From Butyrivibrio fibrisolvens (GTDB taxonomy: Bacteria > Bacillota > Clostridia > Lachnospirales > Lachnospiraceae): DNA of 64,000 bases. The stretch spans positions 3,534,001-3,598,000 of the forward strand of contig NZ_CP146963.1 in the NCBI RefSeq assembly GCF_037113525.1, written 5' to 3'. Position 1 is the first letter of the stretch; every line of letters begins with the position of its first letter. Positions 41,507-51,700 of this stretch are shown here, one piece after another. A model generated the notes under the pieces. That model was not told the origin of the DNA and did no database searches. It saw only the letters and a program-made list of their open reading frames with translations. A program made the translations under genes and the position numbers.

Positions 41507-42971
41507 GAGCACTCCTGTAATCCAGCACCAATTGAACTCTTGGCGGACGTTGTCTGGTACAGTATGTGCTGTTTTAATTAGGCTGCTTCCGGTCTGATGA
41601 TGTCCCTTCGGAACTTTTCTTCATCAAAGTCACAACCTGTCTGTAGTATTACATAGAACACTCTGATAGCCTTACATGCAACTGCTATCTTTGCCTGCAT
41701 TCCTCCAAGAGGATTTCTTGTTCTGTTCCTGTAATAAAGGAATACATCTTGAAATGCAGGATTCCAGTTCATCAGTGCACGAGCCGATTCATACATTGTT
41801 CTACGTAACTTTCTTCTGCCCCTCTTACTGATTCTTGGCTGCCCTTTTTTCTTTCCAGAACTCTTTTTGACTATCTCTAGCCCTGCAAGCTTCTGTATCT
41901 GCTTTGGGTCAGTGAAACGTCCGATATCACCAACCTCTGCTATAAAGCCAATCACAGTACTCATCCCTACTCCTTTAATGGCGAGCAGTTTCTCCACATT
42001 CGGTACTTCTTTTACTTTTTCCTCCAGGTATTCATCAAGTCTTTTGAGCTGTTCTGCCTTCAGTATATAGTCATTCACAAGAACCCAAATCTCGAGTCTT
42101 GCAGCCTCACCAGCTTCTAAACCTACACTTTCCTGTGCAGCTTCTACCAGGGTCTGAGCCCTCTTTAGCCCTGCTGCACGTACCTTTGCATCACGCCATA
42201 TCTGATTGATTCCACCTGCCCCAATTTTTAGGATATCCTGTGGAAGTGGTGCACTCTTTAAAAGCATAAGTCCACTTGTTGAATCCCAATCGGAATAACA
42301 ATCCAGATACTCAGGAAAGAATTTTTGCAACCATCCCTGTATCTGATTAGACAGACGCACATGCTGCTTCATGATCTGGTCTCTACACACAGAGGCTTCT
42401 CTAATCTCCGCATATACTCCTTCCGGCAGATAAGAAGTTGAATATCTTCCTTCTTTAACCAACATAGCAATTGTTTTAGGATCCTTTAGATCACTCTTTT
42501 CTGGGCTGTTATCATCCAGTTCTTTGCTTCTATTTACAGTAAATGGATTTACTGTTACAAGCTTTACATCATGATCCTGTAAAAACTTCTGAAACGTAAG
42601 CCAGTAGCAACCAGTAGGCTCGCAGCCAACAATAACCTTCTTCATTTCGGTCTTATTCATGAGTTCCTCAGTCCATCGAAGGAATGTAAGGAATCCCATT
42701 CGGTCGTTACTAAACTTAAACACTCTTCTGGATAGCTCAAATCCCCTCCAGTCAAACGCTCTACAGAAATGTGTCTGTGATCCAACATCAACCCCAACAA
42801 TCAATGTATTTGCCGTAACTTGCTTAAGTCTGTCATTCTGTGTAAAATTCATTTTGAGAAACCTCCGGTTAGCATAAGATGTTTTTTCATCCGCCAAGAT
42901 GAACACCTTTATCTTACTTAGAGGTTTCTTTTTATTCAATTGGCGTTATTTCTGAATTACAGGAATGCTCC
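41507..42971 (-). mobile_element. IS110-family (IS1111-type) insertion sequence
   Basis: Imperfect inverted repeats lie at 41507-41523 (GAGCACTCCTGTAATCC) and 42954-42971 (its complement, GAATTACAGGAATGCTCC, with about three mismatches), and a second matching block CCAATTGAA lies just inside each. Sub-terminal repeats are characteristic of the IS1111 branch of IS110. The real ends lie a few bases further out, and I see no target duplication, as expected for this family. Noncoding DNA inside, or the structured stretch at 41280-41500, could hold the bridge (seeker) RNA that picks the target. Confidence 0.75.
41578..42852 (-). CDS. IS110-family transposase
   Basis: 424 residues from the ATG at 42852, with GGAGG 9 nt upstream; a longer frame starts further out but lacks a site. 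The N-terminal DEDD RuvC-like domain opens LIVGVDVGSQTHFCRAFD, followed by VIVGCEPTGCYWLTF and KSDLKDPKTIAMLV with the further acidic residues. The C-terminal transposase_20 domain contains LLAIKGVGMSTVIGFIAEVG, then FTDPKQIQKLAGLEIVKKSS, and the catalytic-Ser region near RTMYESARALMNWN. It looks intact. Confidence 0.93.
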   Translation of the reverse strand: MNFTQNDRLKQVTANTLIVGVDVGSQTHFCRAFDWRGFELSRRVFKFSNDRMGFLTFLRWTEELMNKTEMKKVIVGCEPTGCYWLTFQKFLQDHDVKLVTVNPFTVNRSKELDDNSPEKSDLKDPKTIAMLVKEGRYSTSYLPEGVYAEIREASVCRDQIMKQHVRLSNQIQGWLQKFFPEYLDCYSDWDSTSGLMLLKSAPLPQDILKIGAGGINQIWRDAKVRAAGLKRAQTLVEAAQESVGLEAGEAARLEIWVLVNDYILKAEQLKRLDEYLEEKVKEVPNVEKLLAIKGVGMSTVIGFIAEVGDIGRFTDPKQIQKLAGLEIVKKSSGKKKGQPRISKRGRRKLRRTMYESARALMNWNPAFQDVFLYYRNRTRNPLGGMQAKIAVACKAIRVFYVILQTGCDFDEEKFRRDIIRPEAA

Positions 42972-43041
42972 ATTTCCTAATCTATAACACTATCGATGTA
43001 GACTGTACCATCTATAGTCACACCATATCCATTATCTCTTT

Positions 43042-44928
43042 TTACAACTTCTTTACAAAGAGAGCTCTGATAGCATTTATAACTGCGATAATGAGTACGC
43101 CTACATCAGCGAATACCGCAAGCCACATGTTTGCAATACCAAGTGCTCCAAGTATCAGACAGAGCACTTTTACGCCGATCGCAAATACAATGTTTTCATA
43201 AACGATACTCATACACTTACGCGATATTTTTATTGCTTTTGCTATAAGTCTTGGATCATCGTTCATAAGAACTACGTCCGCAGCTTCTATAGCTGCATCT
43301 GAACCAAGAGCTCCCATGGCGATTCCTATATCTGCTCTTGAAAGTACAGGTGCATCATTGATTCCGTCACCAACGAAAGCGACCTTACCATCTTTACCAT
43401 TTTCATTAATGATTCTTTCAATCTCAGATACCTTATCTCCTGGAAGAAGTTCACTTCTGACTTCGTCAAGTTTAAGGCTTTCCGCAACTTCCGTAGCAAC
43501 AGCTTTGGCATCGCCGCTAAGCATGATAGTCTTTTTGATGCCGCTTCCCTTAAGAGACCTTATCGCATCGCCTGACTCTGATTTTATCACATCAGAGATC
43601 AAAATGTGACCTGCATATTTATCATCAATTGCAACATGCACTATTGTGCCGGTATGATGACATGGTATAAAGTCGATTCCAAGCTCTTTCATGAGCTTTT
43701 CGTTACCTGCCGCAACCTTCTTGCCATCAACTATTCCCGTTACGCCCTTACCGCTTATCTCCTTAATATCAGAAACAAGCTTTCTGTCAATATCCTTACC
43801 AAATGCCTTCTGAAGGCTCTTACTGATAGGATGTGAAGAAGCACTCTCAACATGTGCTGCAAAATACAAAAGCTCCTCGTCTTGAAGCTTTGAATGATGA
43901 ATTCCGTTAACTTCAAATACGCCCTTTGTAAGAGTTCCTGTTTTATCAAAAACAACAGTTCTAACCTTTGACAGCATCTCCATATAGTTGGAGCCCTTTA
44001 TAAGTACGCCTTCTCTGCTTGATCCGCCAAGTCCGGCAAAAAAGCTAAGAGGTATACTAACAACAAGAGCACAAGGACAGCTGATTACAAGGAAGGTAAG
44101 CGCCCTGTAGATCCACTCAGGCCACATAGGATCAAGTCCCATGAAAAGCATCCTTACAAGTGGGGGAAGGATTGCAAGCACAAGAGCACTGTATACAACT
44201 ACAGGAGTATAAACTCTGGCGAACTTAGTAATGAACTGCTCAGATTTAGACTTTCTTGAACTTGCATTCTCAACAAGATCAAGGATCTTGGAAGCAGTAG
44301 ATTCATCAAACTCTTTAGTAGTCCTTATGCAAAGGATACCCGACATATTGATGCATCCGCTAAGTACCTCATCGCCTTCTTCTACATCAGTAGGAATGCT
44401 CTCACCCGTAAGAGCACTTGTATTAAGAGTAGATCTACCTGATTCTACGATTCCATCGATCGGAATCTTCTCGCCAGGCTCCACAACTATAACAGTTCCA
44501 GCTTCTACCTCATCAGGATCAACCTTTTCAAGGCTTCCATCCTCATTTTCTATATTAGCGTAGTCAGGTCTTATATCCATCAGCTCTGAGATATTGCGCC
44601 TTGACTTACCTACAGCCACGCTCTGGAACCACTCTCCTATCTGGTAAAAGAGCATAACCGCAATCGCCTCAGTATATTCGCCCTTACCCATGATAGCTAC
44701 GACTATAGCTCCTATGGTTGCAACAGCCATAAGGAAGCATTCATCAAAAGGCTGGCGGTTTAAAATACCCTTCCATGCCTTCAAAAGGACATCATATCCA
44801 ATGATAAAATATGGAATCAGGTAAAAAACAAACAGCGCAATGCCTTCGAGCGGAATGAATATTCCGACTATCATAAGTATTGCTGATATTATGATCCTGA
44901 TTAGTGTCTTTTTCTGTTTCTTGTTCAT
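43042..44928 (-). CDS. P1B-type ATPase, Zn/Cd exporter (ZntA/CadA group)
   Basis: 628 residues from the ATG at 44928 (AAAGGA). It lacks its own N-terminal HMA domain. Motifs are VISCPCALVVSIP (CPC in TM6), VFDKTGTLTKG phosphorylation site, SSHPIS and FVGDGINDAPVLSRADIG. The last helices hold GVKVLCLILG and FADVGVLII, whose Lys and Asp are the ZntA/CadA metal-site pair, so Zn2+, Cd2+ or Pb2+ is favoured over copper. It lies downstream of a separate HMA gene and upstream of the IS element. Confidence 0.93.
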   Translation of the reverse strand: MNKKQKKTLIRIIISAILMIVGIFIPLEGIALFVFYLIPYFIIGYDVLLKAWKGILNRQPFDECFLMAVATIGAIVVAIMGKGEYTEAIAVMLFYQIGEWFQSVAVGKSRRNISELMDIRPDYANIENEDGSLEKVDPDEVEAGTVIVVEPGEKIPIDGIVESGRSTLNTSALTGESIPTDVEEGDEVLSGCINMSGILCIRTTKEFDESTASKILDLVENASSRKSKSEQFITKFARVYTPVVVYSALVLAILPPLVRMLFMGLDPMWPEWIYRALTFLVISCPCALVVSIPLSFFAGLGGSSREGVLIKGSNYMEMLSKVRTVVFDKTGTLTKGVFEVNGIHHSKLQDEELLYFAAHVESASSHPISKSLQKAFGKDIDRKLVSDIKEISGKGVTGIVDGKKVAAGNEKLMKELGIDFIPCHHTGTIVHVAIDDKYAGHILISDVIKSESGDAIRSLKGSGIKKTIMLSGDAKAVATEVAESLKLDEVRSELLPGDKVSEIERIINENGKDGKVAFVGDGINDAPVLSRADIGIAMGALGSDAAIEAADVVLMNDDPRLIAKAIKISRKCMSIVYENIVFAIGVKVLCLILGALGIANMWLAVFADVGVLIIAVINAIRALFVKKL

Positions 44929-45149
44929 AAGCATTCCTTTTCTAACAGTCTCCGAGTACATATAGATAACTTTTTACTATTTGGTTCTATAAATAATCAA
45001 AATGAAAATGTCTCCATCGCCAAAACTGCTTACCTGACAATTCAAGGTATCAAGAATCTATAATTACTCTCAACAGGACATCTCCTTTTACCCAAAGCGA
45101 AGATGTATTTATATTTTAACACTCCCTAACTATCTAATTTGTAAAGAAA

Positions 45150-45368
45150 TCAGAATGTAATATCGCAGTCATCCTCAACCTTTTTGCAGTTCTTAAGAAC
45201 TTCAGGCATTACAGCTGCAGGATCAGCGCCCTCTTCGAACTCAACCTTCATCTTAAGAGCCATAAAGTTAACTACGCAGTCCTTTACACCCTCTGTCTTC
45301 TTGGTAGCATCTTCCATCTTAGCTGCACAGTTAGCACAATCAACATCAATAGCGTAAGTTTTCTTCAT
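45150..45368 (-). CDS. HMA-domain metal-binding protein
   Basis: 72 residues, a free-standing heavy-metal-associated domain with VDCANCAAKMEDATKK (CxxC) at the start and a ferredoxin-like beta-alpha fold (GVKDCVVNFMALKMKVEF). DCANCA is the form seen at the N-terminus of CadA/ZntA pumps, so this is the pump's missing domain as a separate chaperone. It is the first gene of the locus. The 188-bp spacer to the ATPase start is larger than usual and shows nothing recognisable. Confidence 0.92.
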   Translation of the reverse strand: MKKTYAIDVDCANCAAKMEDATKKTEGVKDCVVNFMALKMKVEFEEGADPAAVMPEVLKNCKKVEDDCDITF

Positions 45369-45412
45369 ATTATTCCTCTTTCCGGCACCATGGCCTTGAT
45401 TTATTTTTAATT

Positions 45413-45432
45413 ATATGAGCATTTGTTCATAT
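45413..45432. promoter_or_regulatory. ArsR/SmtB-type operator upstream of the HMA gene
   Basis: ATATGAGC-ATTT-GTTCATAT, arms matching at 7 of 8 bases, has the TGA...TCA spacing of CadC/SmtB operators. It overlaps a minus-strand TATAAT at its left edge, where a bound repressor would block RNA polymerase. Confidence 0.65.
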
Positions 45433-45674
45433 GTTGTATTCAATATACACCCAACCATAACTTTTTGCAAGGCTTTTTTACTCAAAATTTTCGTCAAAAA
45501 CATGGGCCCAAAACATGAATTTAAATCAAGAAAACTAAATAAAATCAAGGCATAATCCAAATGCCGTCTAGCACTATGCGAATTAAAGTTTTAGCTTGAA
45601 AATGGCTTTTTTTCGGTCTATTATATAAAAGTTGATTTTTTATTAAGGATGATATATGAAAGGATTTATTAGTA

Positions 45675-45890
45675 ATGCAGGCGCTTGACACAACTTTAGA
45701 AAAACTAAAAATGTTATCAGATGACAACTACATCAAAGCTGTTGACGTAATCAACGGACTTCTGAGCATGCAGGGTACTACAACCACTTCCACAACTGAT
45801 AACATTGCTGAAGAAGATAATGATAATCTCGACGATCTCGCAGATGACATCTTCAACAAATGTACTGCAGCCTTCGCAAGAATGGCCTAA
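45675..45890 (+). CDS. Small acidic hypothetical protein (71 residues)
   Basis: AAAGGA lies 9 nt before the ATG and a very strong terminator follows, so it is an independent plus-strand gene. The N-terminal half (LEKLKMLSDDNYIKAVDVIN) is helical and the C-terminal half contains a Thr/Ser stretch then an acidic helix (EEDNDNLDDLADDIF). An antitoxin-like or adaptor role would fit its size, but no partner adjoins it. Confidence 0.7.
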   Translation: MQALDTTLEKLKMLSDDNYIKAVDVINGLLSMQGTTTTSTTDNIAEEDNDNLDDLADDIFNKCTAAFARMA

Positions 45891-45903
45891 ATAATACTTC
45901 CAG

Positions 45904-45928
45904 ATGGATCTTCGGATCCATTTTTTTG
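45904..45928 (+). terminator. Strong terminator of the 45675-45890 gene
   Basis: ATGGATC-TTCG-GATCCAT stem with an ultra-stable loop, followed by seven T. Confidence 0.93.
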
Positions 45929-45990
45929 TGCCCTAAAAAACAATATTATTACTAAGCTTCTCAATAACGAGAATAAATCCTTCAATAGAA

Positions 45991-46014
45991 AAAATCCGCA
46001 CTGAATGCGGATTT
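45991..46014 (-). terminator. Bidirectional terminator of the lipoprotein gene at 46037
   Basis: A perfect 10-bp stem (AAAATCCGCA and complement) with CTGA loop and T runs. Confidence 0.85.
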
Positions 46015-46036
46015 TCTTGAAATAAATATTTTTAGT

Positions 46037-47098
46037 TTAAGTTTGAACACTAGCGATCACTTGATAATCCTCTTCATCAAAGATTACCAGACTACTACCA
46101 ATCCATGAGAATGATAATTGATTATCTCCTTCATATGGCAATGTGCATAGTTCCGTCTCACTTCCATCTGACAGGTTTCTTTTGATTATATTTCCTTTTT
46201 TAAATAAATATATACCACCATCTCTATATCCAATAATTCTTATCGAATTATTTTTGGTCTCAAAAAGTATTTCACTTTCACCAGTAGTGTAGTCAAAGGA
46301 AACAAGTACTTCCCTTTTTAATTTACTAGCCGGAAGAATATTTTTAGGAATTATACCCAAGCCGCCATATCCACTACCGCCTTTTGTAATCTGAACAACA
46401 CCTACCACATTATTTCCTTCTATAATGAAGTTATATGATACCCCTGATTCTTCACCACCACAATCTGATAGTGCACTAATAACACCTGTCGTATCCCCTA
46501 TGCTATAAGTAAATTCCTTATTTCCATATTCTTTACTAATACTTATTTCTGTTCCATCATCATTTACAAGTTCAATGCAACTTTCATCACTATTAATCGG
46601 CCTCACAACAATTTCTGCATTTTCCGCCAATTGTAGACTGCCGTTATCAATATTATATTTTTGCGTACCATCTGAAACCCTTATTCGATTTGTACTGGAG
46701 TCCTTATATACCGTCAAACGATCATTTGAAGTAAATAATGTTTCTGTTTCCTGCGAGTTAAGATCATAATAGAAAAGAACTCTTTCTTCATTCTTTTCTT
46801 GAAATGTCTCTACTACATAAAACACACCCTTATCATCTCCACAAAAGCTCGTAATTCTTTGTTTTTCCAAATCATCAACGATATATATTTCTTGATCAGA
46901 CTCCGTAATCAAGTCATATCGCGCAAGGCACGAATCATACCTTCCACCTTCAACACGCATATAGTGATAATACGAATGGCATTCTATATCATTAGGGCCA
47001 AAATCCTCAATGTAAGAAACATATCCATCTGCTGCTTTCATACATCCTGTAAGCATGATGATCATAATTACACATACTGATATAAGCTTTTTTAACAT
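46037..47098 (-). CDS. Lipoprotein paired with the C39-like protein
   Basis: 353 residues with signal peptide and lipobox MLTGC. The mature part has repeated strand pairs each ending in a turn (DQEIYIVDDLEKQRI, RVLFYYDLNSQETETLF, VSFDYTTGESEILFETKN, IIKRNLSDGSETELCT), the look of a DUF5050-like beta-propeller. Its start overlaps the end of the upstream C39-like gene by 7 bp, so they are coupled. Given that pairing, an immunity or anchoring partner is a possible role; no direct evidence. Confidence 0.8.
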   Translation of the reverse strand: MLKKLISVCVIMIIMLTGCMKAADGYVSYIEDFGPNDIECHSYYHYMRVEGGRYDSCLARYDLITESDQEIYIVDDLEKQRITSFCGDDKGVFYVVETFQEKNEERVLFYYDLNSQETETLFTSNDRLTVYKDSSTNRIRVSDGTQKYNIDNGSLQLAENAEIVVRPINSDESCIELVNDDGTEISISKEYGNKEFTYSIGDTTGVISALSDCGGEESGVSYNFIIEGNNVVGVVQITKGGSGYGGLGIIPKNILPASKLKREVLVSFDYTTGESEILFETKNNSIRIIGYRDGGIYLFKKGNIIKRNLSDGSETELCTLPYEGDNQLSFSWIGSSLVIFDEEDYQVIASVQT

Positions 47099-48282
47099 GT
47101 CTTTTCCTCTTTCTCTGGGGCATCATTATATTCCGGCTTTGTGATTTTAATAATCATAACAGGTTCTGAATCATGATCATGACCAACATTTTCTATTGCT
47201 TCATCCAAAGAGTCATATTCCATTTCGACAAATTCATCTTTATCTGGACTATTATTTTTATTATCATCACTATAGTAACCTGAATTATGAACAACATATT
47301 TAACATCACCATTTTCATCAACTCTTCTTTCAATATTTACATAATGCATCCCACTGGTAATGTCATTGCCCTTATTATATACGTCGACTATAAACGTTTC
47401 ATCACAATAAAGGTTTTCCTCTATTTCCGCAGAAGTTGTATAAGTTACTTCATAGTATGGACTATTTTCAAAATATTCAACTATTGCTAACGGTGATGTT
47501 CCAAACATTCCTCCCCAAACACAACCATTTGCTTCAAATTCAGCTATAAGATCAGCAACTTCCTCGTTAGTCATATCCATTCCCAAAGAATGGCATGCAT
47601 TTATTATAGCTATTATTCCACATCCATTGTTGTCCATACCCGAAGTGCCATATCTCACCTCTCCCCAAAACGACTGATTTTCAATATATTTTCCGCTAAC
47701 ATATACATCTTTAAGCTTATCAACATTATTGGTTCTATGATACTCAATCATATATGGATCCATATCATTTTGTTCAGCATAATATTGCAACAATTTCACT
47801 AATGCATCATTAGTTGTTTTTTGTGAAACAAAATCGCTAGAATTTTTATTAACATTGCCTGTTTTTAAAAAGTTCATTTCAGTAAAATCATCAAACAATC
47901 CTAACGAAGAAGTGTATTGAGAAGTCATGTTATTATATCTGTAGCTGTTATCTCTCGAAGCACTTAATTCTGTTCTATTTTGGAGTGTTTTTATTTTTGC
48001 TGCTTCTGCACCTTCCTTATCAATTAGTAGTCTATTATTTCCAGTAATCTTATATATTAGATTAAATCCTGTCATTCTCCCAATTGCATCACACGTCTCA
48101 GCTTTGATATGATTGGCAGCCGTTTCAAGGCTATTTTTAGATGCACCTTCCATACTATCTATCATCTTTATTGCTGTAAGATGATATTTATCAATCATTG
48201 AAGTCTGAGTGTCACTGTAATTACTCAGCTTATCTGCAATAGCAAACACCTGTGACACATCCATAAAAATTCTTTTTCCCAT
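47092..48282 (-). CDS. Helical N-terminus fused to a C39-like cysteine peptidase domain
   Basis: 396 residues from the ATG at 48282 with GGGGAG upstream. Residues 1-90 are helical and polar (VSQVFAIADKLSNYSDTQTS), without a signal peptide or WxG, similar in form to WXG100/LXG-type secretion heads. Residues about 205-380 look like a papain-like C39 peptidase: NNGCGIIAIINACHSLGMD with the likely catalytic Cys, then GMHYVNIERR with the His and VVHNSGYY. It could be a secreted toxin with the overlapping lipoprotein as partner, or a self-processing enzyme. Confidence 0.7.
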   Translation of the reverse strand: MGKRIFMDVSQVFAIADKLSNYSDTQTSMIDKYHLTAIKMIDSMEGASKNSLETAANHIKAETCDAIGRMTGFNLIYKITGNNRLLIDKEGAEAAKIKTLQNRTELSASRDNSYRYNNMTSQYTSSLGLFDDFTEMNFLKTGNVNKNSSDFVSQKTTNDALVKLLQYYAEQNDMDPYMIEYHRTNNVDKLKDVYVSGKYIENQSFWGEVRYGTSGMDNNGCGIIAIINACHSLGMDMTNEEVADLIAEFEANGCVWGGMFGTSPLAIVEYFENSPYYEVTYTTSAEIEENLYCDETFIVDVYNKGNDITSGMHYVNIERRVDENGDVKYVVHNSGYYSDDNKNNSPDKDEFVEMEYDSLDEAIENVGHDHDSEPVMIIKITKPEYNDAPEKEEKTC

Positions 48283-48462
48283 TAAAGTTCTCCCCATCCA
48301 TTTGTGTTATATGTATTCCGTTTTCACAAAAGCTTCTACTATATCCAATAAAATTATACTAATATCATTTTTAAATACTTTAAAATCTGACGAAATGCAT
48401 TTTTCATCCGATGAACTGCATCTGTTTCGTAAATCTTTTTGTTTTACTAATATCGCACATTA

Positions 48463-48725
48463 AAAAATCATCATGACCTTGAATATTCCTGAGGCTGGTA
48501 GTAAATAAATGATTTTCTTGTCTTTGAAAATTATATTAAATTCAAGAGCTTGATAGATGGAATAATATATTCTGCTTGGGATTTATCTGTTTGAGCGAAG
48601 CGAGTTTATAAATCCCGGAATATATTATTCCATCTATCAAGCCTTGAATTTTATATGATTTTCATGACAACAAAATCATTTATAGGCTGCCAGCCTCAGG
48701 AATATTCAAGGTCATGATGATTTTT
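48463..48725 (+). repeat. Long inverted-repeat element, copy B (263 bp)
   Basis: The arms run from AAAAATCATCATGACCTTG to its complement at 48725, with more mismatches than copy A in the outer half. The centre has TTGAGCGAAGCGAGTTT at 48591-48607. The inner stem GGAATAATATATTC/GAATATATTATTCC is perfect, with the one-sided bulge TGCTT and GGGATTTAT/ATAAATCCC next to the loop. The 9-bp flanks do not form an exact direct repeat. It lies between the carB terminator and the C39-like gene's upstream region. The rest of 48298-48462 has no gene. Confidence 0.85.
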
Positions 48726-48737
48726 CACATACACAGT

Positions 48738-48767
48738 AAAAGGGACATCGCTTTGCGATGTCCCTTT
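48738..48767 (-). terminator. carB terminator
   Basis: A 12-bp-plus stem AAAGGGACATCGC paired with GCGATGTCCCTTT, 23 bp past the stop, with T on both sides. Confidence 0.88.
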
Positions 48768-48790
48768 GCAAAAAACATTTTAAATTTTCA

Positions 48791-51700
48791 TCAGATCTTA
48801 GCGATATCTACAAGCTCAAGACCTTCTTCGTTATACGCATTCTCAAGACTGGATACAAGTGCTCTTGCTGTATCAAGTGCTGTGATTACATTTACGCCCG
48901 TCTCGATCGCTGTACGGCGGATAAGGAATCCGTCACGGCTCTTGTCACGACCCTGAGTAGGTGTATCGATTACAAGGTCGATTTTGTGTCCAAGAATAAG
49001 GTCCATGACTGTAGGTGATTCCTGGTGGATGTTATTGACCTTACGAGCCTTAACACCGTTCTGGTTAAGTACATCTGCTGTTCCGAGTGTAGCATAGATG
49101 ATATATCCAAGCTTCTCGTAGCGTCTTGCGATATCGATTATCTCGCCCTTATCAGCATCCTTAACTGTGATGATCATCTGCTTGTGCTTAGGAAGGCTTA
49201 TACCTGCACCAAGGAAGGCTTTGTAGAGAGCTTCTTTAAAGCTTGTGCTTATACCAAGACACTCACCTGTGGACTTCATCTCAGGTCCAAGGCTGATCTC
49301 TGCTCCTCTGATCTTCTCGAAAGAGAATACAGGCATCTTGATGGCTACGTGAGATGCTTCAGGCTGGAGTCCCGGTGTATATCCAAGGTCTTTAAGCTTT
49401 TTACCCATCATAACCTGTGCTGCAAGGTCTACGATCGGTATACCTGTTACCTTGCTGATGTAAGGTACTGTACGTGATGATCTTGGGTTAGCCTCGATGA
49501 TGTATACTTCATCTCCAACAGCTATAAACTGAACATTGATAAGTCCTATTACATTAAGGGCTTTAGCAAGTCTCTTTGTATACTCTGCGATAGTATCCTT
49601 AACCTTCTGGGACAGAGACTGTGCAGGATATACTGATATAGAGTCACCTGAGTGAACACCTGATCTTTCGATATGCTCCATGATACCTGGGATTACGATA
49701 TCTTCGCCGTCGCATACAGCGTCAACCTCTGTCTCAACACCCTGAAGATACTTATCTACAAGGATAGGATGATCCTGAGCATATCTGTTAATGATGTTCA
49801 TGAACTCTTCTATCTCCTGATCAGAAAGTGCTATCTGCATTCCCTGACCGCCAAGTACATATGAAGGACGTACAAGTACAGGATATCCAAGTCTGTTTGC
49901 AACTTCCTTAGCTTCCTCAGCTGTATATACTGTAGCACCTTCGGCACGCTTTATCTGAGTCTTTTCAAGGATCTCATCGAAAATCTCTCTATCTTCTGCT
50001 GCATCTACGTCTTTAGCATCAGTTCCGTAGATCTTAACACCCATCTTCATAAGGTCCTGAGTGAGCTTGATCGCTGTCTGTCCACCAAACTGAACTACTG
50101 CTCCGTCAGGCTTTTCAAGACGTACTATATTCTCAACATCTTCAGGTGTAAGGGGCTCGAAGTAGAGCTTATCTGCTATATCGAAGTCTGTTGAAACTGT
50201 CTCAGGGTTGTTGTTGATGATGATAGTCTCAAATCCGGCTTTCTTAAATGCCCATGTAGCATGTACTGAGCAGTAGTCGAACTCAATACCCTGACCGATT
50301 CTGATAGGACCCGAACCAAGTACCAGGATCTTCTTTTTGTCAGTTCTCTTAAGTGCTGCTTCATCCTCAGAATCAGGTCCATCATATACTGAGTAGTAGT
50401 ATGGTGTCTGAGCTTCAAACTCTGCTGCGCAGGTATCTACGAGCTTGTATGATGCAACGATATTGTTCTTGTAGCGAAGCTCTTTGACTTCATCTATTGT
50501 CAGGCCCGTATACTCTGCAATTACGTTATCAGGATACTCAAGTCTCTTGGCTTTAAGGAGTGTATCTACTGAAAGATTCTTACCTTCAGCCTTAATAGCC
50601 TTCTCTACCTTTACAAGATTATCTATCTTATTGATAAACCATATATCAATCTGAGATATATCATGGATCTCTTCGTAGCTTACGCCTCTTCTTAAAGCTT
50701 CTGCTATACGCCAGATACGCATATCATCAACTTTCTTAAGATCTTCTGCAAGATCTTCATCAGAAAGATTTGTGAAGTCATAGCTTGTAAGTGAGTCTAC
50801 ATGCTGCTCAAGTGATCTTATTGCCTTCATCATGGCACCTTCGAAGTTGGTGCAGATGGACATAACTTCACCTGTAGCCTTCATCTGAGTTGAGAGAGTT
50901 CTCTTAGCTGTAATGAACTTATCAAATGGAAGTCTTGGGAACTTCAGTACGCAGTAGTCAAGTGCAGGCTCGAATGAAGCATAAGTCTTACCTGTGATAG
51001 CATTCGGGATCTCATCAAGTGTATAGCCAAGTGCGATCTTAGCTGCAACCTTGGCAATCGGATAACCTGTAGCCTTAGATGCCAGCGCTGATGAACGGCT
51101 TACACGAGGGTTAACTTCGATTACACAGTACTCAAAAGATGTCGGATGAAGTGCAAACTGCACGTTACATCCACCTGTGATCTGAAGTTCATTGATGATA
51201 TTAAGAGCAGAGCTTCTGAGCATCTGGTACTCTTTATCAGTAAGTGTCTGAGACGGAGCAACTACTATTGAGTCACCTGTGTGAACACCAACAGGATCAA
51301 TGTTCTCCATGTTACATACTGTGATGCAGTTGCCGTTTGAGTCACGGATTACTTCGTACTCGATTTCCTTCCAACCTGAGATACATCTTTCTACAAGTAC
51401 TTCGTGCACACGTGAAAGTCTAAGTCCGTTAGCAAGAATATCTTCAAGTTCTACCTGGTTGTGAGCGATACCGCCGCCTGATCCTCCAAGAGTGAAGGCA
51501 GGTCTAAGTACTACCGGGTATCCGATCTTTCTTGCAAACTCTACGCCTGTTTCAACGTCTGTTACTACAAGAGAAGCTGCGCAGGGCTCACCGATTTTTT
51601 CCATGGTGTCCTTGAATTCCTGACGGTCTTCTGCCTTCTTGATAGTTTCAGCTGTTGTACCAAGAAGCTTTACGCCATGCTTATCAAGGAAGCCTGACTC

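Noticed and set aside
48454..48734. Target-site duplication for copy B
   Set aside because: The 9-bp flanks CGCACATTA and CACATACAC agree only in a shifted CACAT, which is not convincing.
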